In this document: positions 46,599-58,580 of the stretch, in pieces
Layout: each line of letters starts with the position of its first letter
Numbering within the stretch: position 1 is the first letter of the stretch
Assembly (NCBI GenBank): GCA_026120185.1
Contig: JANUWF010000008.1
Span: 7,316,001-7,380,000, forward strand
Origin: Voacanga thouarsii
Taxonomy: Eukaryota; Streptophyta; Magnoliopsida; Gentianales; Apocynaceae
DNA length: 64,000 bases
Direction of reading: 5' to 3'
Position numbers and translations under genes: made by a program
Notes under the pieces: model-generated
What the model saw: the letters and a program-made list of their open reading frames with translations, nothing else
The model's database searches: none
What the model was told of the DNA's origin: nothing

Positions 46599-48334
46599 TG
46601 TTTGGTATCTCATGCATTTCATATATGGTGCAGTGGAAAAATAAAAATGAGATACCAACCCAGGACCCGCATACGAGTGGAAAACAAGACATATAGAGAA
46701 CAAAGGTAATAGCTTTACCTTTCTTTGAGTGTTAGAAAAATAAAATTTTTCTTTCTTCAAGTCGAGGCGCGATCCAGCAAACCTCTTGATCAAACACTAC
46801 AAGAGTTGAATGTCCAACCACTATAATCACAGTGTGTGATTACCTCTAACAGAAATCCACACGGAGGATAACACTTAAGCACCAAGATTTTCTGTGGTAG
46901 CAGAAAAAACTAAGTGGTGGCCAGGGTTCTTCTTGTTTTTCAGCGAAAAAATGAGAGAGAGAGAAAGGGAAAGGCTTTTTTCGGCTATTGGTTTTTGTGA
47001 ATCACCCTTAATCATTAAGGTTTCGTGCATATCCCTTATATGTCACTAAAATCGTTGAAAATTGAGAATTCTAAAACAATTAGAATTCCCTAATTGTAAT
47101 TGGAAACATCAAGTTCTCACAAGTATAATTTGGACCATAAATTATAACTAATTATAATTTGGCCACTACAACCTCCTTTTCTCGCAATTAACCCCACTAT
47201 GTTATCAAATAATATCTTGAGAATACAATCCTCTATTGTGTGTGACCTATTAGGTTTCCCAGTTAATTAGTAGCGAACATGAATTAATCAAAACGTCTTT
47301 GAGATTAATAATCCATAATTAATTAGAATTAATCCTATTAATTCTAATCAGGATTGGTTTATTAATTCATCAATTAATAAACCCGCTTTCCTATATCTTG
47401 AACAGTATCTAGTAACACATCATGACCACCCAAGAGTTCAGGAAGTCAAGTGGCTTGACGTGAACCCTTCAATAACAAATTACAGTGTAATTAACTCCTA
47501 TCACCATACAATATCTCATTCAGTTTGAAGTACGGAATTAGTGCCAACTCCCTCCAGAATATATATTAATTCTGGCCCGAGTATAATGGTACTTGTATAA
47601 GGAACCTACTACTCTAGATGTGTATCAATTAGAACTGTTTCCAATACATAGTCGCCTTGGCCAAGGACTTCTTGGGTAGTAATTCCTATAAGTGGCCATG
47701 AGATATTCGCCCCTACTATTCGGAGTGGTGAATCCTTTATTGTCCCCCTCAATTGCTTTTGTTTACCTCATAATATACCTAATATCCATCCCATAGGCAG
47801 CCCTCGATCTGGCTCTAGAGATTGGAATCAATGCATAATGCTCAGCAAACAAAGTACCTTGGAGATCTCAAGTCTAAGGATACTTGCACGTTTGGTATAT
47901 TGAGATTATATCACTTGCACTAAATAGTTATCCATGTGATTATCTCATAGCTAGGTCATCCAATGTGCTTGTTCCATTAACAAGCATCCATGTGTTAATT
48001 TTTTGCATCTCAATACTCACAGATATGAGAACTACCGCCTGATCAAATTAGGAAGTCTAACACATGCTAGTCTTATCGTATTAATGTTGTCCTATCTCAT
48101 TAATACTATGACTAGGGACTATTTAAATACTAACAATATGCAGTGTAGTAGGAATCTCATATCATGATCTCTATCATGATTTCTTGAACACAGTGTTATA
48201 TTATGGACTTTATCTTACAGTTATATTACATAAAAGTAAACAAAAGAAACTGTAAGATAAATAATGCCTTTAATGAAAAAAAAATATGTCATATACAACG
48301 TACAAGTGATTGCCTCTAGGGCATAACACTAGCA
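46599..48334 (+). mobile_element. Element X2, solo-LTR-like, complete (1,736 bp)
   Basis: It starts TGTTTGGTATCT and ends GGCATAACACTAGCA and is homologous to X1 throughout. The flanking 5-mers TCAGG (46594-46598) and CCAGG (48335-48339) are a TSD with one change. It is inserted in the G1 LTR. Confidence 0.85.
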
Positions 48335-48673
48335 CCAGGTGGGTCGAAGGTAGGTACCCGACGCCAGGTAGATTCTAGAGGCGAAAATTTTGTATGCAGA
48401 ATTAGGGCTTATCCAAGGATTTTGGTATTTTCCTATTCCTACTTGGTCAGGAGTTCCTCAGCCAAAAAATTAGCATCTAAGAGGCCTATAAAAGTATAAC
48501 AGAATATAAGAGTTTGAGATATACAACAAAGAGAGGTGAATTAAAGAGCAAAAATTCTGATTCTCTCATTGAAAGAGGAATTCATCCAAGGCAAGGAGGA
48601 TTATTCAAAGGGAGTCTTCAAGGAAGAAGAAAGAGGCTTGTCTATGAGTGTTTTTTTTTTTCTCTTTGTTTTC
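48335..48673 (+). repeat. G1 5' LTR, third piece with promoter
   Basis: This continues the CTGGCRYCAGG array, then has a TATA box at 48487-48494 and a transcribed-leader-like stretch. It ends abruptly at X3 sequence at 48674, so the LTR end, primer site and gag appear to be deleted. Confidence 0.6.
48487..48494 (+). promoter_or_regulatory. TATA box in G1 LTR
   Basis: TATAAAAG lies in GGCCTATAAAAGTATAAC on the same strand as the G1 pol remnants. Confidence 0.65.
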
Positions 48674-49927
48674 AGATCGAGGGCTGCCTATGGGATGAAT
48701 ATTTGATACATTGTGAGGTAAACGAAAGTAGTTAAGAGGGTCAATAAAGGATTCACCACTCCTAATAGTAGGGGCGAATATCTTATGGCCACTTGTAGGA
48801 ATTACTACTCGAGAAGTTCTTGGCAAAGGCGATAGTGTATTCGAAATAGTTCCAATCGATACACATCTAGAATATTGGGTTCTTGGTACAAGTACTATTG
48901 TATTTGGGCCAGAATTAATTCTGGAAGGAGTTGGCACTAATTCCGTACTCTAAACCGAATGAGATATTGTATGGTGAAAGGAGTTAATTGCATTGTAGTT
49001 TGTTATTGAAGGGTTCATGTCAAGCCACTTGACTTCCTGGACTCTTGGATAGTCATGATGTGTTGCTAGATACCACTCATGATCTGGAAATATGGGTTTA
49101 TTAATTGATGAATTAATAAACCAATCCTAATTAGAATTAATAGGATTAATTCTAATTAGGATTGGTTTATTAATTCATCAATTAATAAACCCATATTTCC
49201 AGATCATGAGTGGTATTAATTATGGATTATTAATCTTAAAGACATTTGGATTAATTCATATTCGCTACCAATTGACTGAGAAACCTAATAGGTCACACAC
49301 AATAGAGGATTATATACTTAAGATGTTATTTGATAACATAGTGGGGTTGATTGAGAGAAAGAGAAGTTGTTGTGGACAAATTATAATTAGTTATAATTTA
49401 TGGTCTAAATTGTAATTGCGAGAACTTGATATTTGCAATTACAATTAGGGAATTCTAATTGGATTAGAATTCTCAATTTTGGTAGGGTTTTTTGGTTTAT
49501 ATGTATGACATACTCGAAACCCTAGCAGAGGTTGGATTCACGGAAACTCTAGACAACAAACGACTTCTTCTCTTCTCTCCCTATCGCATTGTTTTTCTAA
49601 AAAACAAGTAACCCTAGCCGCCACTTAGATTTTCTGCTAGCACAAAAAACTTCATGCTTGAGTGTATCCTCTGTGTGGATTACTGTTAGAGATAATCACA
49701 CACTGTGATTATAGTGGTTGGACGTTTAACTCTCGTGGAGTTTGATCAAGAGGATTGCTGGATCATGCCTCGACTTGAAGAAGAAAATTTTGTTCTTCGG
49801 ACTATCAAAGAAAGGTAAAAAGCTGTTACCTTTGTTATCTTTATGTCTTGTTTTCCACATATATGTGGATCCTGGGATGGTATCTCGTTTTATTTCCTGC
49901 TGTGCCATATATAATATGCGTGAGAGA
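48674..49927 (-). mobile_element. Element X3, inverted and truncated; continues at 51655-51663
   Basis: This is X-family sequence in reverse orientation. Its 5' terminus is completed by the last nine bases at 51655-51663 (TACACAACA), because X4 is inserted close to that end. About 560 bp of its 3' side is missing at 48674, where it abuts the G1 LTR, which indicates a deletion that also took G1 gag. It contains a 71 bp-arm perfect palindrome (49071-49215). Confidence 0.85.
49071..49215. repeat. Perfect palindrome, 71 bp arms, 3 bp spacer
   Basis: The left arm (49071-49141) and right arm (49145-49215) are exact reverse complements around AGG. Other X copies have only the short imperfect inverted repeat AATTAGAATTAAT..ATTAATTCTAATT here. 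X3 has gained roughly 60 bp that mirror its own neighbouring sequence, as expected from fold-back template switching. Confidence 0.95.
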
Positions 49928-51649
49928 TACTGGGTATCTTGGGCTCGTATCATATACGGCGCAGCGAAAAATAAAACGAGATACCCTCCCAGGACTTTTC
50001 TATGTGTGGAAAACAAGACATAAAGAGAGTAAAGTCAACAGCTTTTACCTTTGGGTGATCTTGCAAAGAACAAAATTTTCTTCATCAAGTTGAGGCGCGA
50101 TCCAGCAATCCTCGTGATCAACCTCCACGTGAGTTGAACATCTACCCACTATAATCACAGTGTGTGATTATCTCTAATAGTAATCCACACAAAGGAATAC
50201 TCAAGCACGTAGCTTTTTGTGCTAGCAGAAATTCTAAGTGGCGGCTAGGGTTCCTTCCTAAGATCAAATCGAGAGAGAAGAAGAAGAAGAAGAGAAGGTT
50301 TAGGTGGCTGCTGTTTTTCTCATGTGAATCACCCTTAGGGTTTTTCGGTTATATAATCATAAAATAAAAAAATCACTGAAAATATGGAATTCTAAAACAA
50401 TTAGAGTTCCCTAATTGTAATTGAAAACATCAAGTTCTCACAATTACAACTTGTACCATAAATTATAATTAATTATAATTTGTCCACAACAACTTCTCTT
50501 TCTCTCAATTTACCCCACAATATTATCAAATAACACCTTGAGTATATAATCCTCTATTGTGTGTGACCTATTAGGTTTCCCAGTCAATTGGTATAGAATA
50601 TGAATTAATCTAAACGTCTTTGAGATTAATAATCCATAATTAATTAGAATTAATCCTATTAATTCTAATCAGGATTGGTTTATTAATTCATCAATTAATA
50701 AACCAATATTCTCAGATCATGAACGATATCTAGCAACACATCATGATCACCCAAGAGTCTAGGAAGTCAAGTGGCTGGACATGAATCCTTCAATAACAAA
50801 CTTCAGTGCAATTAACTCCTTTCACTATACAATATCTCATTCGGTTTGGAGTATGGAATTAGTGCCAACTCCCTCCAAAATTAATTCTGGCCCGAATACA
50901 ATAGTACTTGTACCAGGAACCCACTACTGTAGATGTGTATCAATTAAAACTGTTTTCAATACACAATCACATTGGCCAAGGACTTTCCGAGTAGTAATTC
51001 CTACAAGTGACCATGAGATATTCGCCCCTACTATTAGGAGTGGTGAATCCTTTATTGACCCTCTCAACTACTTTCATTTACCTCACAATATACCCAATAT
51101 CCATCCTATAGGCGGCCCTCGATCGAGCCCCGGAGATTGGAATCAAAGTACAAAGCTCAACAAATAAAGTACCTTGGAGATCTCAAGTCTAAGGATACTT
51201 GCACGTTTGCTATATTGAGATTATATCACTGGCACTAAATAGTTATCCATATGATTATCTCAAAGTTAGGTCATTCAATGAACTTGTTCCATTAACAAGC
51301 ATCCATGTGTTAACTTTGAGTATCTCAATACTCACGGTTATGAGAACCACCACCTGATTAAATTAGGAAGTCTAACATATGCTAGTCTTAACGCATTAAT
51401 GATGTCCTGTCTCATTAATACTATGACTAGGGACTATTTAAGTACTAACACCATCCAGTGTAGTAGGAATCTCATATCATGATCTCTATCACGATTCCCT
51501 TAACACAGTGTTGTACTAGGGACTTTATCGAACAGTTTTATTACTTAAAGTAAACAAAAAGAAACTGTAAGATAAATAATGCCTTTTATTAAAATAAAAT
51601 GTGTCATATACAATGTACAAGTGATTACTTTTAGGGCGCAACACTAACA
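49928..51649 (+). mobile_element. Element X4, solo-LTR-like, nested in X3 (1,722 bp)
   Basis: It starts TACTGGGTATCT (the usual TGT start has changed) and ends GCAACACTAACA. TSD AGAGA is at 49923-49927 and 51650-51654. The TSD is part of X3's own terminal sequence, which shows that X4 entered X3 fourteen bases from its end. X3 and X4 lie head to head. Confidence 0.9.
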
Positions 51650-51663
51650 AGAGATACACAACA

Positions 51664-52074
51664 GAATTATCCACTATGGTGTTAAATGAAGAGTGTTTAG
51701 CTATCTTGTAGGACCAATGGACGATGCCCCGAAAAGATAGTGATCCAGGGAGTTTTTCTATTCCTTGTCTTGTTATTACTCTTACATTTTGCAATGCTTT
51801 AGCTAACCTAGGTGCTAGTATTAATCTGTTACCTTATAAAACATTCAAAAAACTAGGCCTAGGTGAACCCATGACCACTAAGATGAGTATTCAACTTGCG
51901 GATCGATTGATTAAATATCTTAGAGGAATAATTGAAGATGGCTTGGTTAAGGTGGATAAATTCATATTCCTTGTGGATTTTGTAATTCTTAACATGGATA
52001 AAGATTCTAAAGTTCCTTTAATCCTAGCTCATCCTTTTTTAGCAATTGTTGAAGCTTTTATTGATGTGCATTGA
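51664..52074 (+). pseudogene. G1 protease region, active-site Asp lost
   Basis: The reading PGSFSIPCLVITLTFCNALA, NLGASINLLPYKTFKKLGLG and GIIEDGLVKVDKFIFLVDFV matches the retropepsin domain of Tat/Athila gypsy elements. The catalytic Asp of the usual DLGAS motif reads Asn (AAC at 51805-51807), a G-to-A change. A TAG near 51708 interrupts the start. The domain would process Gag-Pol; this copy cannot. Confidence 0.85.
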
Positions 52075-52619
52075 GGAAAACTAACACTTAGGGTTAGGGA
52101 TGAGGAAGTCATTATAAAAATCCACAAAAGTATGCAACATTCCAGTTCCTGTGATGATTCTTGTCTAAGGGATGATATTCTTGATGAACTTATCTTTGAC
52201 TTTATGTAAGAATCATTTGTCCAAGGTTATATGGAACAATCTATTGCATATTTGGAGGACTTAATTGAGAGCCATAGGTTGGAAAAATTTAAGGAAATAG
52301 AAAAAGGTAGTTTGGGAAGGATGAAGTCATCCATTGAGGAACCACTGGAATTAGATTTGAAAGATCTCTCCGAGCACTTAGAATATGCATTTTGGAAAGA
52401 GGTGAAAAGCTGCCCGTGATCATTGCCAAAGACCTTACCTATGACTAAAAGACCAAATTGGTAAGCTTATTGGGAAAATATAAGGGAGTGATTGCATGAA
52501 AAATTATGAATATTAAGGGAATTATCCTTTCCTTTTGTACTCATAAAATCTTGTTGAAAGAAGGAGCCAAACTCGTAGTGCAATCCCAACGTAGGATGAA
52601 CCCAAACATGAGTGATGTG

Positions 52620-53626
52620 GTAAAAGGTTAGGTGATTAAACTCTTAGATTCCGGCATCATTTACTCTATTTATGATAGTATTTGGGTTAGTCCAACACAA
52701 GTAGTACCAAAGAAGGGAGGAATTACTGTGAGCCCTAATGAAAAAAATGAGTTGATCCTAATGAGATTGGTAACCAGTTGAAGGGTGTGCATTGACTATA
52801 GGAAATTGAATGAGGCAATTAGGAAAGACCATTTTCCTTTCCCTTTCATTGACCAAATATTAGAAAGGTTAGCTGAACATGAGTTTTATTGCTTCTTAGA
52901 TGGTTTTTTCGGATACTTTCAAATTCCCATAGTATCGAAGGATCAAGATAAGACTATCTTTACATGCCCTTTTGGTACTTTTGCATATTAACGTATGTCT
53001 TTCCGTCTTTACAATGGCTCTGGAACATTCCAATGAAGTATGATGGCTATATTTTAAAGGATTTTGGGAGATATCATGGAGGTATTTATGAATGATTTTT
53101 TCTATTTTTGGTGATTCTTTTGATTTGTGTATAACCAATTTAGAAAAGGTCCTCCAATGATGTGAAGAGACCAGCCTCATGGTTAATTGGAAAAAAATGA
53201 CACTTCATGGTGAAAGAAGGTACAGTATTGGGACATAAGATTTCAAGAAAATGTATTGAGGTTGATAGGGCCAAATTTGAGGTAATTGAGAAACTCCCAT
53301 CCCCTCCTGAGTTTCGTAAAGGCAATTCGAAGCTTTTTTGGGCATGCAAGTTGTTATAGGAGGTTTATCTTGGATTTCTCAATGATTTCTAAACCCCTTA
53401 CTTCTTTGCTTGAAAAAGATGCTATTTTTGATTTTAATGAATAATAGCTCAACGCTTTCAATGTGCTTAAAACAAAACTGATTAATTCTCCTATTTTAAT
53501 TGCACTTGATTGGTCTCTTCCTTTTGAACCAAAGTGTGATGCAAGTGACTATGCAGTGGGCGCAGTGCTTGGACAAAGAAGGAATAAGCACTTTTAGCCA
53601 ATTTACTGTGCAAGCAAAACTCTTAC
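52620..53626 (+). pseudogene. G1 reverse transcriptase, broken
   Basis: Recognisable gypsy RT blocks are CIDYRKLNEAIRKDHFPFPF, IDQILERLAEHEFYCFLDGF (palm Asp), FTCPFGTFAY(stop)RMSF, a degraded catalytic box reading EVFMNDF instead of the usual FMDDF (near 53083), VLGHKISRK-like, FLGMQVVIGGLSW-region remnants and CDASDYAVGAVLGQRRNK leading to IYCASKTLTD. The match ends at about 53626 where G2 starts. Several stops and frame changes are present. A linker with no clear motif (52075-52619) separates it from protease. Confidence 0.85.
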
Positions 53627-54499
53627 TGATGAGACTCCGCTTCATCATGAAGGAGGGAGCGGTGTGGCCATGCAAAGACAAGGGCCGGCGATAAAGACGG
53701 ACGAAACTTGAGCAAAGAGGAGGCCACCAGATGACGGCCGGCACCGGCTCCAAGTAGCCAAACCGGCGCCGGCTCCAATCTGCCCCAGCAGCCGCTTCAA
53801 ATCACAATAAGACCGGCCCGAAGACAGAACGCAGCCGACGCCAGCCGTGATGTCTAAACCGGCGCCAGTTCCATCCTGGACAGCAACGATTGCTCCGCAT
53901 TTTTAATGTTTTCTCCGATTTTCTTCAATTTTAATTGCTTGTAAAGACTTATTATGACCCTAAACTGTAATTAAACCTCAGGGATTACTTAACTAGGGTT
54001 AGGATAGTATAAATAGCACCTTTAGTGATTTGAGAACACAAGCCACTTCACTTTAATTCAAATTTCTTGAGAGGCCCTAGCCTCCTTATTCATCTTGTAA
54101 AAGACCAAGCTAAATGGTTAGTCCACCTTTTGTAAGAGTCTATAAATCTTTTGGATAATCTAATGTTGTTTCTTTGAATGGGTCTTAGTTGCTTTGTTCT
54201 TCTAAGGTTTGTTTGAAATCCAATATTTGGGTGTCTATTTTCACAATTCTATTTGTTCTAGTTTGCCTTTGTTGCTTCAAGGATATTGGGGTGAGATTAT
54301 AGTAGAACTTTTTACTCATCTTAAGAGTCTTTGAGGCTTTGTTCTTCAAGGGTTTGAAAGAGTGTAGGTTGTTAGGTTACTTTCTCCTTTTGTCATAATA
54401 AAAATAACTGTTTTGGGCCCCATTGTTTGAACTGAACAGTTAGCCAACTAAAACACCCATAACACCAAGAAAAGCCCCAAGAATTTGTATCAAAGAGCT
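53627..54499 (+). repeat. G2 5' LTR (limits approximate)
   Basis: It starts with TG after the G1 RT match. GC-rich sequence at about 53650-53880 holds repeated CCGGCRCCGGCTCC units that parallel the CTGGCRYCAGG units of the G1 LTR. The LTR end is either the CATAACA at 54464 or closer to the primer site at 54500. Confidence 0.55.
54008..54015 (+). promoter_or_regulatory. TATA box in G2 LTR
   Basis: TATAAATA in AGGATAGTATAAATAGCACC, on the coding strand of G2 and about 490 bp before the primer site. Confidence 0.65.
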
Positions 54500-54510
54500 T
54501 GGTATCAGAG
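54500..54510 (+). other. G2 primer-binding site
   Basis: TGGTATCAGAG matches the complement of the initiator tRNA-Met 3' end over 11 bases. The usual next base C is A here. Confidence 0.75.
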
Positions 54511-54906
54511 AAAGAAAATCTTTGATTCCCGTCAAAGCTTAAAATCAAGAAAAAGAGCCCTATAAAGTGAAGAAAAAGAAAACAGAGAAAAATCCCGTCA
54601 CTTAAAAAATTACTCCAAAAAGGTCTTGAAATTTATGTTATATCTTAATTTTTCTGTTGGGAAATTGCTCCTTGATGTTACTATAATTCTTGGGAACAAA
54701 TTTATCTTGTGATTGTGGTGAAATTTGGCTTCAATATGGGTGAAAATACTGATTGTTCTTAAGTGACAAGAATTGCATCCAAAGTGTTTGATAAGTGTTC
54801 TATGAGAATATTTTTGGCTATAGTTAGGATCTTTGATTCTTAATTTTCATTCATTGGGATATTGAGACTTAATATATCACTCTATTGTTGAATTTCATAT
54901 TCATGG

Positions 54907-56949
54907 TGAGGGAGACGTGAAACAGGGGAGCATGCACGGTTTAAAAAAAACGGAGAGAAAAATAAACCGCAAGCCTTAAAGGCCATACGGAAGCGTGAAG
55001 ATCATACATTTGCGCTCCTTAACCCTTCTAGGTTGCGTAGGAGCGGATTGAACAACTGGAATCGCCTCACTTTGTCCACTTGAAGAAGCTTCCGGTTGAA
55101 CACCCGCTAGCCTTCTACTTCGCCGTGTTTGCATCAACGCCAAGCTTTCCAACTCTCGGAATATTCCTCTGCCTAACCTCTAGTCGGTGAACACTATGGT
55201 GAAGAGGAACGGTCTCAATTCTCCTTGGTTCACTTGCTATTGGTTAGCAAAGCTCCAAGGAGAAACCAGAGAAAGAGAGAGACGTTGAGAGAGAGAGACG
55301 TGAGAGCCAGAGTGAATGGCGTGAGTCTCAGTATGGCTAGGGAAAACTAGGGTTTTTCTTTTTCCAGAGAGTTGTTTATTAGTTAGCCAACATTAGGTCT
55401 CTCATTATCTAATAAACATATCCCCAGGATTTCATATTTCAAAACACCCGGATGTTAACTTGAGAATCAGTTTGGCCTAACCCTAAACCCCTCTTAACCG
55501 TATCTGGAAAAAACCCTAAGGTCCAAGCTATTGGGCAAAAATAATATTTATTATTTCTCTTGGACCCAAAAGGCCCAAAATAATAAACATTAATTATTTA
55601 TTTCCTGGGCTTATATAAACAACCCAATAAATAATTAATGAGCCCAAATGAACCATAATAATTAATCTTTAATTATTTATTTATTGGGCCTATTTAAATA
55701 ACCCAATAAATAATTAAACATTAATTATTTCCCCTAGTTTAAGCCCAGGTTAATTTCTTAATTATTCATACTGGACCTAGGCCCTGAATAATTAATTAAC
55801 CAATTAAACTAGATAATTAAATTTCTCTCAACTCCTATTTTAATTAATTAATTTATTTTATTTCAGTCCTATAATAAATTAGACTTCCTGAATAAAATAA
55901 AATAAAATAAAATCCTTTTGAACTGAGACCAATTCCTCAACCCAAAATTAGTTAGGACTTACGGGTTATTCCGAGGACCAAAAAGACACATCGCCTTGGC
56001 TGTTAAAATGACCAAAATACCCCTACTATATAAATAGCTGTATTTTGCATTTTAAATATTTCCTAATATCACCATAAGGAAATATTGACCCCAAGGACAA
56101 TGCTGCATTAGCAAAGTCTCCGACCTACAGGTGAAATGACTAAAATACCCCTCTTCACATCGCCGTACATTAAGAGAGGAAGAAGTGTGCTAACACCCCT
56201 CTAAATGACATCTACCATCCTTAAGCTTCTAGTCCAATGATCCACGACTTCCTGGAGTGTTTCCGCTTTCCAATGGAGCTACCCTAAAGCAAACATCCAA
56301 GTCATGTTTCCCAGAGCCTTGGACATTTTAGACCATTCGGACAACTACAAGGGGCGATATAGTGCAAAAACTATCTTGTACAAGTCTGTTTTAACTAACT
56401 AGTAACACATACCCAACATGCAAGTATATTGGCCCTACGATAGAACCTTAACTATAGCAAATCAAAGTATATGCTTCCAGCTTCGCCAGACCACCAACTC
56501 ATACTCAAGTCGTAGAGTACTTGTCCACGTTGTAGTGGTAATAGTCTAGGTTTCTATCATATAGTACTTTTAAAAACCACTACTACAGGTCCTGTCCTAC
56601 GTATTCGAAATACGCTTATGTCATGAAGTGAGTGGACTACTCACTGGCTAAAGGTAAGCCATTCCCCATTTGGAATTCATAACATAATAACCTAAACATG
56701 ATGAGGTTCCTAGTCTCATCAATAGGTTAAGAACAAATGTTTTTATGTTAAATAACCCGTGATCCATACCTTACTGTGAAAGATTACCATTCACATGGAT
56801 CACTTATTTAAACACAATGGGTCTGTTCCAAACGAAAATTGAGCATAAACAAAAAGTATATTCACAAAGAAATTCTGAAAATAAATTCTTTTATTAAAAT
56901 ATTCGATTTTACATCAGAAATCTAGTCTAAGAGGGCATACAATCCAACA
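54907..56949. mobile_element. Element W, solo-LTR-like (2,043 bp)
   Basis: It starts TGAGGGAGACG and ends CATACAATCCAACA with TSD CATGG at 54902-54906 and 56950-56954. It contains several copies of AACCCAATAAATAATTA- and GGCCC-type blocks (about 55540-55720). No coding domain was seen. It lies between the G2 primer site and G2 gag. Confidence 0.75.
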
Positions 56950-57455
56950 CATGGAACTCAAATTTTCTATTGCACCTTTGTGATCATCTTGTTCTTCATC
57001 ATCCTAGTTCTAGTTGTTCGTGTTTCTTTGTTCTTGATAATTCTTGTTTGTTTCTTGCTTAGGAGTGTTTCTTTTGTGTCTAGTGCTTGATATTATGTTG
57101 ATTGAGCCCACTTTTCTTGAAATTATTAACTTAAAACTTGTTTGCTTGAGGCGCCCAACAAGTGTTTGTTGAAATTCTCCTAATACCCCTTAATTGGAAA
57201 ATTCTTTTGATTTGTGTGATTCACTAAGTTGGATTAAAACTTTAGCCATTGGGGAGAATTGGGATTGAACAAGAAGGCTTGAGTGTTGAGAAAAAGGCAA
57301 GAGGGAGAGCCTAATATTAAAAGAGTCTAAGAGAGTAAACACGAGGGTAGAGTGATCAACCTTGAGAGCCAACACGCAAGGAAGTGCAGTAAGGATCTAT
57401 TTTTTTTTCTAATCTCTTTATGTTGTAGGTGTAAGTAAACAAATATCCCATCACC

Positions 57456-58580
57456 ATGGCCCATGAACAAGAGATCTCTAGGCTTAACCCAAGTGGACCT
57501 AGTAGACCTCAAGATGAACAAATTGATACTAGGGGATTGTGTGAGGACTTGCAGGCTATAATGAGGACTATGTATAGTGAATTTCAAAACATGACAAGGG
57601 AGTTGATAAATCATCTTGGATAATCATTTACCGTTGCACAAAGGAGAGGCCAAGAGCGATTTTAAGTACCTAGTCCAAGGATGAGGGATGGTGATGCCCA
57701 TACTCCTCCGTTACATGTCCAACAAGGGGAAGAATTTGATGAGCACTCTATTGGGGGTTTCCAACAAGCTCCTATGAGAGGGGGAAGACATGGTTTGAGA
57801 GGAGGACGAGGAAGGGGCTAAGGAAGGAATGGAGTGATCAGTATAAGGGGGCTAGAGAGAGAGTTTGAGGGAGTTGATGAGTGGTATGAAGGGGAACAAG
57901 TTGAGGCCTTTGGGGAATATCATAGAGGATGGGGTAATAGAGGAGGACGGAGAGAAGGAAATGATGTGGAGAGGGAGTTGAGCCATATTAAATTGAAAGT
58001 GCCCACATTTTATGGTAAGAGTGACCCCGAAGCATATTTTGAGTGGGAGAGCGAAATAGAAATATTGTTAGAATGCCATACCTATAGTGAGAGGTCCAAA
58101 ATAAGTTTGGTTATCTTGGGATTTTTAGAGTATGCTTTGATATTGTGGGAACAAGTTAGTGCTCAAAGAAGACAAGTGGGAGTGGAACACGTGGCTAGTT
58201 GGAATTTGTTGAAAGATATGATGAGGGTAAGGTTTATACCACACCATTACTACAATGATCTCTACCAAAGGCTCCAATCACTTAAGCAAGAGAACAAGAG
58301 TGTGGAAGATTACTATAAAGAGATGGAAGTAATGTTGATGAGAGCTCAAATCAATGAAAATCCTGGAGTAACAAGAGGAAGGTTCTTGGGAGGATTAAAT
58401 AGAGAGATTGCCAATTTGGTGGAATTGCACCCATATGATCGTTTGGAGGATATGGTATATGTCGCTATGAAGATTGAGAGGCAATTAAAGAGGAGGGCAA
58501 TTACTAGACCATCACTTCCAAACCCTAACATTTTTAGCAAGTTGCCAATTGAAAAGGATGAAGCCCCTAAGCCATTCTAA
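57456..58580 (+). pseudogene. G2 gag, single frame with stops
   Basis: From the ATG at 57456 the reading stays in one frame: MAHEQEISRLNPSGPSRPQD, a Gly/Arg-rich stretch, then the retrotrans_gag core (SHIKLKVPTFYGKSDPEAYF, ISLVILGFLEYALILWEQVS, MRVRFIPHHYYNDLYQRLQS, GRFLGGLNREIANLVELHPY). TAA stops near 57620, 57662 and 57819 and at 58578-58580 interrupt it; C-to-T change of CAA would explain most. It forms the particle shell in active relatives. The core domain is complete. Confidence 0.9.

Noticed and set aside
48512..51167. Open frames across X3 and X4 (for example 48605-48937, 49726-50023, 50781-51167) as genes
   Set aside because: The same frames recur in other X copies with stops at different places and no recognised domain; X elements appear to be noncoding LTR-like sequence.
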